Source: Paracidovorax wautersii
GTDB taxonomy: Bacteria; Pseudomonadota; Gammaproteobacteria; Burkholderiales; Burkholderiaceae_C
NCBI RefSeq assembly: GCF_900113035.1
Contig: NZ_FONX01000015.1
Span: 78,735-142,734, forward strand
DNA length: 64,000 nt
Direction of reading: 5' to 3'
Below the pieces are notes generated by a model. It was not told where the DNA came from. It worked only from the letters and a program-made list of their open reading frames with translations, and searched no databases. Shown in pieces: positions 16,472-23,544 of this stretch (position 1 is the stretch's first letter; each line of letters begins with the position of its first letter). The translations under genes and the position numbers were made by a program.

Positions 16472-17413
16472 ATGCTTCGCAGCGAGCAGCCCTCACCGGG
16501 CAACGGTGATAGCGCGCACGTGGCTGTCAAGAAGGCGATCAAGGCCAGCCCGGCCAAGGTCGCCGACCTGATTGCCACAGCGCTTGCCATCCAGGAACAG
16601 GACGCCGCAGAGGCCGGCCAAGTCGGCTACATGGCCCGCGCGATGATCTGGGCGTCAATGCCCCACCGGAAGATCGAGGGGGCGCACTACAAACGCGACA
16701 ACGGCCTGGCGTCGATCACCATGCTGGTCGATCCCGAGATCGGTTTGCCCTACGGCAAGCTGCCTAGGCTCATTGCCGCGTGGCTGACACGGGAGGCAAA
16801 GCTGACCGGCGCGCGTGAATTGGTGCTCGGGCGCAGCCTAGCCGAGTTCTCCGAGAAGCTCGGACTTTCAACAAACGGCGGCCTGCGGGGCGATACGTCC
16901 AGGCTGAAGATGCAGGCCACAAAGTTGTTCAGCACCTTCGTTTCCGTAACTGCGCACCGCGGCCAGGATTACGCCTACAAGAACGTGGCGCTGTCGGACT
17001 CCGGCATGCTGCTCTGGGACCCGAAGAGGCCTCATGAGCGGTCGCTGTGGGAGAGCACGATCACCTTGTCGGAGTCGTTCTTCCTGGAGTGCATGGACAA
17101 CGCCGTGCCATTCGATCTACGCGTGCTGCATCGTCTTCGCTCTCCACTGGCCATCGACATCTACCTGTGGTTGACGTGGCGCATGTTCATCCTGCGGCGG
17201 TCGGTGCTCATCCCGTGGCTGGCGCTGCGTTCGCAATTCGGCGCAGGCTATGCGATGACTGCCCAGGGCATGGCTCACTTCCGCGCGGAGTTTCACCGCT
17301 GCCTGCACGAGGTGAACACGCTCTATCCGGGCGCGCGCATGACAACGGAGCGGGACGGGCTGCGACTGCTTCCCAGTCCTCCTCACGTTGGCGTGCTGCC
17401 CTGTCGACATTGA
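16472..17413 (+). CDS. repA: plasmid replication initiator RepA
   Basis: Protein of 313 residues resembling the plasmid-encoded RepA family that binds iterons. Recognisable features: IQEQDAAEAGQVGYMARAMI, LITMLVDPEIGLPYGKLPRL-like core (about 75-95), FSEKLGLSTNGGLRGDTSRL (HTH region, about 130-149) and LRSPLAIDIYLWLTWRMF (about 222-239), which matches the conserved C-terminal RepA pattern. It starts three bases after the HTH pseudogene and ends 64 bases before the first iteron, so protein and origin form one replicon. Length looks complete. Function on the integrated element may be silenced or retained; the sequence alone does not say. Confidence 0.82.
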   Translation: MLRSEQPSPGNGDSAHVAVKKAIKASPAKVADLIATALAIQEQDAAEAGQVGYMARAMIWASMPHRKIEGAHYKRDNGLASITMLVDPEIGLPYGKLPRLIAAWLTREAKLTGARELVLGRSLAEFSEKLGLSTNGGLRGDTSRLKMQATKLFSTFVSVTAHRGQDYAYKNVALSDSGMLLWDPKRPHERSLWESTITLSESFFLECMDNAVPFDLRVLHRLRSPLAIDIYLWLTWRMFILRRSVLIPWLALRSQFGAGYAMTAQGMAHFRAEFHRCLHEVNTLYPGARMTTERDGLRLLPSPPHVGVLPCRH

Positions 17414-17477
17414 TGCATGGGCTGGTCGTACTGCGCTGATCGGTGGACAGGCCTGTGGATGGTGCCAAGTTGTCCAC

Positions 17478-17619
17478 GCTGAAACACCGATATCGGCGCA
17501 AGCCCGCGAACACCCTTGTTCGACAAGGACTTCCGGTGTTTCGGCGGGACTTGTCCACGCCGAAACGCCGATATCTCTGCGCAGAAACACCGATACCGAT
17601 ACGCTGAAACGCCGATATC
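17478..17619. repeat. 22-bp iterons
   Basis: Direct copies start at 17478, 17559, 17581 and 17603; an inverted copy is at 17531-17545. The core is GAAAC(A/G)CCGATA, and copies 3 to 5 follow each other at exactly 22 bp, two helical turns, as expected for RepA binding. Confidence 0.88.
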
Positions 17620-17684
17620 GCGCCTACGGGAATCGTGCGCAACTGCTTGTGGCGACAGTGATTTCAGGCACGTGCAGTGACCTG

Positions 17685-17720
17685 CAGGTATTCCTTCAGG
17701 TAACTATTCAGGTATGAATA
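17685..17720 (+). repeat. three 12-bp CAGGTA repeats beside the iterons
   Basis: CAGGTA recurs at 17685, 17697 and 17709 with a 12-bp period in AT-rich sequence next to the iterons. Short AT-rich repeats in this position often mark the strand-opening region of iteron origins. Confidence 0.5.
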
Positions 17721-17895
17721 CAGATAGTAGTGAGTGCATTCAAATCTGTGGACAACTGCGTGGCCTTGTTGTGGCTTTCAAGGCGCGATCAAGATTGACG
17801 CCAAAGGGAAACGCATCCCACTCCTGGCATCCAACTCTTTCACGATGATGCGAGTTCCGCAGAGAAATTTAGCCGCAAAAAAAGGGGCCGTAGCA

Positions 17896-17929
17896 TGTTG
17901 TATGTTGTAGTGCGCTACAACATACAACA
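17896..17929. repeat. perfect 15-bp inverted repeat
   Basis: TGTTGTATGTTGTAG (17896-17910) and its exact reverse complement (17915-17929) flank a 4-base loop TGCG. It lies 12 bases beyond the stop codon of the minus-strand gene at 17941. On the minus strand a run of seven T follows 13 bases later, so termination is possible, but a protein-binding or partition site is equally plausible. Confidence 0.7.
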
Positions 17930-17940
17930 GCCTCGCCAAC

Positions 17941-18654
17941 TCACCCGACCCAGGCCAAGCGAGGCGCGATCATGTCCCACCGCTGATCGGCAGCGTGGGG
18001 CGTTCTAGCCGATCCACCCTCCGCAGCTAGCAATGCGCGAAGCTCCTGATCGATGAATGGCAAAACCGCCATGGCATCGAGTTCTAATTGAACAGACGAG
18101 TTGTCCAGGCATTGCCGGAGGCAGCGTGCAGCCCCCTTGCCGTCCAGCTCCAGCGGCGCGAGATCCGACATGGCGCGATACAGGCGGTGCAATGCCACCG
18201 AGCGAGCGAGGTGGCTCAGGGCCAGCGATTCTCCCTGTGCCTCGGCCACCAGCAGATCGCCTTCAAACTCGGCCAGCAACTGGTCGAAGGTTCGCCACTG
18301 CGTCAGCTCCTGCTCGAACATGCCACGCAATGCCTTTAGCGACCCCCACATGGCGAGCCACAGATTGGACGGACCGCATTTGTAGAGGTCTTGCGCGTCA
18401 GCCCAGACAGGAACGGACGCCAGAGCACGCAAGCGATCAGCAGAAAGCGGGCGGCTTCCGTTAAACAACGCCTGCCAACCATTCTTGCCCTGCCCCTGGG
18501 TGGGCGTTTCGGGGGCAGCCAGCGCATCAAACTGCTCGGCAAACGCATAGACCGAACACGCTTCCACACGCCGCCTCAGTACCTGCAACAAGGCAACGCT
18601 GCGAACCATGGCCTGCTGTCGTTGCGCGCTGTCGTGCTTGGCGGAATAGGGCAT
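17941..18654 (-). CDS. uncharacterised element protein
   Basis: Protein of 237 residues, no family recognised. It is largely helical, with an acidic-hydrophobic central part (LLAEFEGDLLVAEAQGESLAL) and no signal peptide, membrane segment or nuclease motif that I can see. The start ATG at 18654 is preceded by a weak GGACAAG and an unusual run of eight T. It is transcribed toward oriV, opposite to repA and traK. Position between replication and transfer modules suggests a plasmid maintenance role, but nothing in the sequence proves this. Confidence 0.6.
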   Translation of the reverse strand: MPYSAKHDSAQRQQAMVRSVALLQVLRRRVEACSVYAFAEQFDALAAPETPTQGQGKNGWQALFNGSRPLSADRLRALASVPVWADAQDLYKCGPSNLWLAMWGSLKALRGMFEQELTQWRTFDQLLAEFEGDLLVAEAQGESLALSHLARSVALHRLYRAMSDLAPLELDGKGAARCLRQCLDNSSVQLELDAMAVLPFIDQELRALLAAEGGSARTPHAADQRWDMIAPRLAWVG

Positions 18655-18761
18655 CTTGTCCGGGTAAAAAAAATGGCTTGGCGTTACCTGTCATTTTAGA
18701 ACCGAGCATTCAAGAATTCACCTTGATCAACATGGATTGACGTTACGAAGGTGGATAACTG

Positions 18762-19001
18762 GTGAACTCGATATTCCATTACTTGCTGACCAAATATGGG
18801 CCGACACTGACGCTCGATGAGTTAGCGGAAGTCCTCAAGCGCCGGCCAGGTGGCGTCCGCTCCGCCTTGTCCACGCGGTCGGAACCGTGGGCGATTGAAT
18901 TGAGCCAGCACAAGGTGTACGTCGGCCGCCGCGTGCATTTCCCCGCCGACGTGGTGGCGGATCTGCTGGCCGGCGAGCTGACTTCGGTGGACCGGCAATG
19001 A
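18762..19001 (+). CDS. small HTH-like element protein
   Basis: 79 residues from a GTG start. LTLDELAEVLKRRPGGVRSAL (about 17-37) resembles a short helix-turn-helix as found in excisionase/PrtN-like plasmid proteins, and VHFPADVVADLLAGEL follows. It overlaps the TraK-like gene by four bases (ATGA), so the two are translationally coupled and probably belong to the transfer module. Function unknown; a DNA-binding role is likely. Confidence 0.6.
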   Translation: MNSIFHYLLTKYGPTLTLDELAEVLKRRPGGVRSALSTRSEPWAIELSQHKVYVGRRVHFPADVVADLLAGELTSVDRQ

Positions 19002-19336
19002 AGAGCCTTTCGGAACGCATCGCCGAGCGTGCGCACGTAAAGCAAACCTGCACTCCGAACTGCAACCGCGCAGTGGTCCTGGCGCTGCGCAAAGACATCG
19101 CACAGGCACGCGCTGATGGCTGGTCGGTCCTGGCGATCTATCAGACTTTGTGGGACGAGGGCCGTGTGACGTTTAGCTATCAGGCATTTCGCCGGCATGT
19201 GAATCGACTGCTGCCAGGACAAACCGAAGCCAAGGTTCAGCCGGATATTTCTGGCAAGACAGCATCCACATTGCCGTTGAGCGGACCTTCAGGCTTTCAT
19301 TTCAAGCCTGTGCCGGACAAGAAGGAATTGCTGTGA
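18998..19336 (+). CDS. TraK-like oriT-binding protein
   Basis: 112 residues, basic and soluble. The segment RAVVLALRKDIAQARADGWSVLAIYQTLWDEG followed by YQAFRRHVNRLL resembles the N-terminal half of TraK-family conjugal transfer proteins, which wrap DNA next to oriT in IncP plasmids. It lies 171 bases before the oriT nic region, the right neighbourhood. In RP4, traK points away from oriT, whereas here it points toward it, so the arrangement is rearranged and the assignment is moderate. Overlaps the upstream small gene (ATGA). Confidence 0.55.
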   Translation: MKSLSERIAERAHVKQTCTPNCNRAVVLALRKDIAQARADGWSVLAIYQTLWDEGRVTFSYQAFRRHVNRLLPGQTEAKVQPDISGKTASTLPLSGPSGFHFKPVPDKKELL

Positions 19337-19507
19337 AGGCTGGCGATCTTCGTTCTTCTCGCTGTCGCGAATGGGCAGGCCGCCTTCTTCTGTCGTTCAA
19401 CCATCGGTCCATGCAGACAATGGCCGATCAATCACCGGGGACCTATGCTTCTTGCCAGAAATGCACGGGGCCTCACAAGACTTTTTGTGGAATAAACAGT
19501 CGATTAT

Positions 19508-19620
19508 GCCGGGCAGGATGTGTGAAGTTAGCTAACCGGCAGGCCGGTCATCTATCTTCACTGTCCCTTATTCGCGCCGAGGGCGCTCAACGGGTCATCC
19601 TGTTCTGCGAGGCGGCCGAC
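19508..19620 (-). other. oriT: IncP-type origin of conjugative transfer (oriT)
   Basis: Read on the minus strand, CTTCACACATCCTGCCCGGC (19527-19508) matches the RP4 nic region as I remember it, with two differences, placing the nick after ATCCTG. Further upstream on that strand GCGAATAAGGGACAGTGAAG (about 19575-19556) is identical to RP4 oriT, and CCGTTGAGC and the GCCTCGCAGA block also match. The inverted repeat next to nic is conserved in position but not in sequence (ACCGG-CAGG-CCGGT at 19535-19548), and a GTTAGCTAAC palindrome is at 19527-19536. The comparison is from memory, not from an alignment. Confidence 0.82.
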
Positions 19621-19657
19621 TGCCGCCGGCGTGATTTAGCCGATGGCCGAGCCTTGA

Positions 19658-19678
19658 GCTTTTTAGCGGCTAAAAAGC
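19658..19678. promoter_or_regulatory. 21-bp palindrome upstream of the relaxase start
   Basis: GCTTTTTAGC-G-GCTAAAAAGC: perfect 10-bp arms around one central base, 13 bases before the relaxase ATG. Its first 17 bases recur inside the 5' end of trbJ (20115-20131). It resembles in style the TTTAGCTAAA operators of IncP KorA; an operator role is inference. Confidence 0.5.
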
Positions 19679-19691
19679 CCGGAGGCCGACC

Positions 19692-20099
19692 ATGATCGTC
19701 AAGCACGTGCCGATGCGCTCGCTTGGAAAGAGAGATTTCGCGGGCTTGGCGAACTACATCACTGACGCCCAAAGCAAAGACCGCCGGCTGGACCACCTGC
19801 AGGCGACGAACTGCGAAGCTGGTTCCATCCAGGACGCCATCACGGAAGTGCTCGCAACCCAGCACACGAACACCCGCGCGGAGGGCGACAAGACCGACCG
19901 CCTGATCGTCAGCATCCGAGCCGGCGAGCACCCTCACACCGATGTTCAACAGAAATGGCCGGGCGCTACGGTGTCGCTCAGGTCGGGGTACCGGGACAGC
20001 GATACGGCGTGCTGTCTCCGTGATGGCCCAACGCCGCCAGTTGCCGACAAGGTAGCAGGCCGGCGCAGCACAGCAGTTCATCACATTCCAGGAACTTGA
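19692..20099 (+). pseudogene. truncated IncP-type TraI relaxase
   Basis: The first ~85 residues follow RP4 TraI closely (MIVKHVPMRSLGKRDFAGLA..., NYITDAQSKD, ATNCEAGSIQDAITEVLATQ). They keep the nicking tyrosine at residue 22 (NYITD) and the Ser74 motif (LIVSIRAGE). After HTDV at about 19945 the sequence is unrelated and stops at 20099. The third motif with the metal-binding histidines (around residue 116 in RP4) and the remaining several hundred residues are gone. The break joins the relaxase start to DNA directly upstream of trbJ, so a deletion has removed the rest of traI and the early trb genes. Not expected to be active. Confidence 0.82.
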
Positions 20100-20101
20100 C
20101 C

Positions 20102-20887
20102 ATGAAACACGTTCGCTTTTTAGCGGCTAAAGCCGCGCTTGCCGCCGCCTCGGCCGCCAGCATCTTCATCACGCCCGCGCAAGCTGGCATTCCCGTCATC
20201 GACGGCACCAACCTGTCGCAGAACATCATGACGGCCATCGAATCGGTGGCCCAAACGCTCAAGCAAATTGAGCAGTACAGCACCCAGCTCCAGCAATATC
20301 AGAACCAGCTCCAGAACACGATGGCCCCGGCCGCGTATATCTGGGACCAGGCGCAATCGACCATCAACGGGTTGATGAACGCGACCAACACGCTGAACTA
20401 CTACAAGAACCAGCTCGGCAGCCTGGACAGCTACATCGGCAAGTTCCAAGACGTGGACTACTACAAGGGGTCGCCGTGCTTCTCGGCTTCCGGCTGCTCG
20501 GCCGCCGAATGGGCAGCCATGAAGAACGTGCAGCCGCTCGCCAGCGAGTCGCAGAAGAAGGCCAACGATGCCTTGTTCAAGGGCATCGAAAAGCAGCAAG
20601 ACAACCTGACCGCCGACGCCGCGACGTTGCAGCGGCTCCAGTCCTCGGCGCAGGGCGCAACCGGACAGATGCAGGCCATCGGCTACGCCAACCAGCTCGC
20701 CAGCCAGCAGGCCAACCAGCTCTTGCAGATTCGCGGCCTGTTGATCGCGCAGCAGAACGCGGTGGCGACCAAGATGCAGGCCGACGCCGACAAGGAAGCC
20801 CAGCAGGCGGCGGCCGGGGCGACTTCCAGGGAATCCAGGATCGAGCGTACGGTCACCCCGAAAAACTGGCTCGAACTGACCCGCTGA
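20102..20887 (+). CDS. trbJ: TrbJ conjugative transfer protein
   Basis: 261 residues with a signal peptide (KAALAAASAASIFITPAQA, cleavage before GIPVIDG). The mature part is Gln/Asn-rich and helical (SVAQTLKQIEQYSTQLQQYQ; then NQLASQQANQLLQIRGLL), the pattern of TrbJ/VirB5-type pilus-tip proteins, and length matches RP4 TrbJ. The ATG at 20102 has AGGAA upstream. It is followed by trbK and trbL as in RP4, but trbB-trbI are missing. The codons TTT TTA GCG GCT AAA near the 5' end form part of the repeated palindrome; TTA is rare in this GC-rich gene. Confidence 0.88.
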   Translation: MKHVRFLAAKAALAAASAASIFITPAQAGIPVIDGTNLSQNIMTAIESVAQTLKQIEQYSTQLQQYQNQLQNTMAPAAYIWDQAQSTINGLMNATNTLNYYKNQLGSLDSYIGKFQDVDYYKGSPCFSASGCSAAEWAAMKNVQPLASESQKKANDALFKGIEKQQDNLTADAATLQRLQSSAQGATGQMQAIGYANQLASQQANQLLQIRGLLIAQQNAVATKMQADADKEAQQAAAGATSRESRIERTVTPKNWLELTR

Positions 20888-20902
20888 GGGAGGCCCAGCA
20901 CC

Positions 20903-21178
20903 ATGAAAAAGACGATGCTGCTTGCCGGCCTCGCGGCGGCGATGCTGGCCGGCTGCGACAACAAGCCGGCCATTCCGCCCATGCCCGAGGTGAATGACAC
21001 CAATTGCCAGATCGAGGCGATCAAGAAGATCGAGGATAGGGCTACGCGCGAAACCTTCGCCGGGTTGTGCTCGCGCCGGTCGCTTGCCGGCGGCGGCATC
21101 GCCCCGACCGAGCGGCCGATGAACTGGCTTGAGCTGGCCGATCCGAAAGGCTCGAAGGGGCGGGAGGTGAAACCATGA
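20903..21178 (+). CDS. trbK: TrbK entry-exclusion lipoprotein
   Basis: 91 residues with a type II signal peptide: MKKTMLLAGLAAAMLAGCDN gives a lipobox LAGC with Cys18. The short mature part contains NCQIEAIKKIEDRATRETF and two further cysteines (NCQI, GLCSR). Size, lipobox and location between trbJ and trbL match TrbK, the entry-exclusion protein of IncP plasmids. Its stop codon overlaps the trbL start (ATGA). Could still provide exclusion against incoming related plasmids even if transfer genes are lost. Confidence 0.82.
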   Translation: MKKTMLLAGLAAAMLAGCDNKPAIPPMPEVNDTNCQIEAIKKIEDRATRETFAGLCSRRSLAGGGIAPTERPMNWLELADPKGSKGREVKP

Positions 21179-22830
21179 AAGCACTGCACAAGGTGGCGCT
21201 GATCGGCGTCACTCTCGCGCTTTACTCCACCGCTGCGTCGGCCCAGCTCACCAGCCAGGGGATGCTTGACCAGGTGGTGACGGAGTTCGCCACGCGGGCC
21301 ACGGCCTGGCAGACAGTGGTGATGAACGCCGCGACGTTCTTGTTCTGGACGCTCGGCACGATCTCGCTCGTCTGGACGTTCGGTTTCATGGCGCTGCGCA
21401 AGGCTGACATTGGCGAGTTCTTCGCCGAGTTCATCCGCTTCATCCTGTTTTTCGGCTTCTTCCTCTGGCTGCTGCGCAACGGCCCGACCTTTGCCAACTC
21501 GATCATCCAGTCTCTAGCCCGGATCGGTGAGCAGGCATCCGGGGTGGCGTCGGTGACACCCTCGGGCATCGTGGATATCGGTTTCATGCTCTTGAAGCAG
21601 GCATTCAGGAGCTCGTCGATCTGGTCGCCCGTGGATAGCTTCATCGGCGTGGCCTTGAGCGTCGGCATCCTGATCCTGCTGGCGGTTGTCGCCGTGAACA
21701 TGCTTCTGCTGCTCGTGTCGGGGTGGTTGCTGATGTACGCCGGCATCTTCTTCCTCGGCTTCGGCGGATCGCGTTGGACTTCCGAAATGGCGATCAACTA
21801 CTACAAGACGGTGCTGGGCGTGGCCGTGCAGATCATGACGATGGTGCTCCTGGTCGGCATCGGAAACGATCTGCTTTCCAGCTTCTACGCCAGGATGAAC
21901 ACCGGCACGCTGAACTTTGAAGAGCTGGGCGTGATGTTGGTTTTCTGCGTGGCGTTGCTGATGCTGATGCTGGTCAATCGTGTGCCGCCACTGATCGCCG
22001 GCATCATTTCTGGCACGGGCATTGGAAACGCTGGTGGCATCGGCAACTTCGGCGCGGGCGCTGCTGTCGGTGCAGCGATGGGCGCGGCCAGTGTTGCGGC
22101 CGGTGCTGCAAGCATGGCCGGTGCTGCCGTGATGAGTGGCGCGGCCAATCTCGCGGGCGGGGCTTCGGCCGTCAAGGCCGCTTTCGAGAAGGCCCAAGGC
22201 AGCGCGACGAGCGATGCCGGCGCGGGCATAGACATGATGGTGAGCATGGGTGGCGCGAATACATCGAGTGGTCAGGATTCGGCCGGCGCAGGGCCATCAC
22301 CGTTCGCGCAGGCGGCAGGCTTTGGCGGTTCGTCGTCGGGCGGCAATAGCACGTCGGTCCGCAGCAGTTCGGCCAGCGCGAAGGGTAACGACAAGGCCAG
22401 CGCCAACGAAAAGGGCGGCAGCTCAACGGTCGGCACCGGCAACGGTGCCGACAAGGCCGCCAAGAGAGAACCCAAGCCCACCGCCGGCGGTGCAGAACAA
22501 GGGCAACTGGGCGGCCAGCAGGCCGTGCCAGGTAGCACCGGCTCCAGCGGTTTGACTCATGCAACAGTGCTTGCAGCGGGCACCGCCGGCGAGCTGGCGA
22601 AAGGCGCAGGTGCTGTGCTCAAGGGCAAGGCCGTGCAGCTCGCAGAGGGCTTCCAGGAGCGCATGGGCCAAACGATCGGCGGCCAGGTGGCAACGGCGAT
22701 CCGGGCCGGCGCGGCAGCCGAGCCTCCGGCTTTCGATGGCAACAGCTTGGCCGGCGAGCAGGCCGGCAATCAGGCTGCCGATCCAGATGATGAAGTCGCT
22801 GCTTTCGTGAATCGCTCGACGCCAGCATGA
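21175..22830 (+). CDS. trbL: TrbL conjugative transfer membrane protein
   Basis: 551 residues. After a signal-like N-terminus (VALIGVTLALYSTAASAQ), a block of six or so membrane helices spans about residues 40-285 (for example LVWTFGFMALRKADIGEFF and WLLMYAGIFFLGFGGSRW, typical of the TrbL/VirB6 family). A long Gly/Ala/Ser-rich soluble tail follows (about 290-551). VirB6-like proteins form the inner-membrane channel of the mating pore. Overlaps trbK by four bases. The gene appears complete, while most other mating-pair genes are absent. Confidence 0.9.
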   Translation: MKALHKVALIGVTLALYSTAASAQLTSQGMLDQVVTEFATRATAWQTVVMNAATFLFWTLGTISLVWTFGFMALRKADIGEFFAEFIRFILFFGFFLWLLRNGPTFANSIIQSLARIGEQASGVASVTPSGIVDIGFMLLKQAFRSSSIWSPVDSFIGVALSVGILILLAVVAVNMLLLLVSGWLLMYAGIFFLGFGGSRWTSEMAINYYKTVLGVAVQIMTMVLLVGIGNDLLSSFYARMNTGTLNFEELGVMLVFCVALLMLMLVNRVPPLIAGIISGTGIGNAGGIGNFGAGAAVGAAMGAASVAAGAASMAGAAVMSGAANLAGGASAVKAAFEKAQGSATSDAGAGIDMMVSMGGANTSSGQDSAGAGPSPFAQAAGFGGSSSGGNSTSVRSSSASAKGNDKASANEKGGSSTVGTGNGADKAAKREPKPTAGGAEQGQLGGQQAVPGSTGSSGLTHATVLAAGTAGELAKGAGAVLKGKAVQLAEGFQERMGQTIGGQVATAIRAGAAAEPPAFDGNSLAGEQAGNQAADPDDEVAAFVNRSTPA

Positions 22831-22837
22831 AAGGCGC

Positions 22838-22862
22838 GTCGGCCGGCGTGGGGCCGGCCGAC
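22838..22862. repeat. 10-bp inverted repeat after trbL
   Basis: GTCGGCCGGC-GTGGG-GCCGGCCGAC begins eight bases after the trbL stop codon. It is a strong stem without a T-run, so it may attenuate or stabilise the trb transcript before the next small gene. Confidence 0.5.
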
Positions 22863-22896
22863 ACTTCCACTAACCCACCTGATGGAGAGGTGAATC

Positions 22897-23124
22897 ATGG
22901 CAACTCTGAATCCTACCAACGCAACCCAGGCAGTTCATCATGCGGCCGCGCAACTCGCGTCCCTGGACTGGATCGATCAAGACGCAGCCCGGCAGCTCAG
23001 GCCGCTGGCCGAGGCGGTCGCGAATGCCTTCATGGTGGTGTTCTATCAGGCTGAAACAGGACAGGCCACGCCGGCGGACTTCCGAGATGCCTTGGACGCG
23101 GTGCGGCAGTCGCTCGCCGCGTAG
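22897..23124 (+). CDS. small uncharacterised protein downstream of trbL
   Basis: 75 residues, soluble and helical (HHAAAQLASLDWIDQDAARQL; then LAEAVANAFMVVFYQAETGQ). A clear ribosome-binding site (GGAGAGGTG, 7 bases upstream) supports the start. It is co-directional with trbJ-trbK-trbL and probably the last gene of that transcript, ending before the hairpin at 23149-23176. No family recognised. Confidence 0.65.
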   Translation: MATLNPTNATQAVHHAAAQLASLDWIDQDAARQLRPLAEAVANAFMVVFYQAETGQATPADFRDALDAVRQSLAA

Positions 23125-23148
23125 TTCGTGTATCAGGAGCAGCAAGGG

Positions 23149-23176
23149 CCAGCATCGCCAAAAATGACGATGCTGG
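23149..23176. terminator. possible bidirectional terminator hairpin between convergent genes
   Basis: CCAGCATCG and CGATGCTGG (9 bp, perfect) around a 10-base loop, 24 bases after the stop of the plus-strand small gene and 9 bases before the stop of the minus-strand gene. No T-run, so strength is uncertain. Confidence 0.45.
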
Positions 23177-23184
23177 ACAACACG

Positions 23185-23544
23185 CTACTTGATACCGTAC
23201 ATGAGCCTTGCACGCGCCGCTGTCTTGCGTGCGTCGGCGATGAAGCCCGGGTCGCCGGTGGCTTCGGCCTCCGCCAAGAAGAAAGCGATTGCCTCGGCGC
23301 TGTTCAGGCCCTCAGCCTTATCAACGGATGCGAGGGATTCCAGGCCCGCTTCGACGCGGCGGGCAGGCTCGATAGCGTGGGAAATGCCCGTCTGTCGGTC
23401 GCTTTTGTGATTGGCGTGCAGATCGGCCAAGGTGTCGCGCACCTGGTTAGGCGTGAGGGCGCGGGCTGGGTCAGCCTTAATGGCGTCATAGGTCGGGCCG
23501 ACTTCCTCATGCAGCCAATTTTCGAGCTCCGTCTGGACAGTCAT
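23185..23544 (-). CDS. hybrid antitoxin-like protein (ParD-like tail plus HigA-like half)
   Basis: 119 residues from ATG 23544. The N-terminal ~45 residues (ENWLHEEVGPTYDAIKADPA, then RALTPNQVRDTLADLHANHK) resemble the C-terminal part of ParD-type antitoxins. The C-terminal part (LNSAEAIAFFLAEAEATGDP, then GFIADARKTAARARL) resembles the N-terminal half of HigA-like addiction-module antidotes, but the protein stops (MYGIK) before their helix-turn-helix. It overlaps the upstream frame by four bases (ATGA). No toxin gene is visible beside it. Best read as toxin-antitoxin debris or a fused remnant; family calls are from memory. Confidence 0.45.
   Translation of the reverse strand: MTVQTELENWLHEEVGPTYDAIKADPARALTPNQVRDTLADLHANHKSDRQTGISHAIEPARRVEAGLESLASVDKAEGLNSAEAIAFFLAEAEATGDPGFIADARKTAARARLMYGIK

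Larger units (their letters stand above)
17454..17755. other. iteron-type replication origin (oriV)
   Basis: Gene-free stretch immediately after repA. It contains five copies of a GCYGAAACRCCGATATC-like iteron (17478-17494, 17531-17545 inverted, 17559-17575, 17581-17597, 17603-17619), the last three spaced exactly 22 bp apart. DnaA-box-like sequences are TGTGGATGG (17454), TTGTCCACG before iterons 1 and 3, and TGTGGACAA (17747-17755). Three 12-bp repeats beginning CAGGTA follow at 17685-17720 in an AT-richer section. This is the layout of an iteron-controlled theta origin. The rest of 17414-17940 holds no supported gene. Confidence 0.82.
19337..19691. other. transfer intergenic region with oriT
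   Basis: 355 bases. It holds the oriT (19508-19620) and the 21-bp palindrome at 19658-19678 in front of the relaxase start. The open frame across it has no motif or ribosome-binding site and is not taken as a gene. No traJ gene is present between oriT and the relaxase. Confidence 0.6.

Noticed and set aside
17454..17755. CRISPR array at the repeated sequence block
   Set aside because: Repeats are 22 bp in direct register without unique spacers, one is inverted, and no cas genes are near; they are iterons.
19333..19695. Open frame across oriT
   Set aside because: It covers the oriT repeats and lacks a ribosome-binding site or motif; overlaps functional non-coding sequence.
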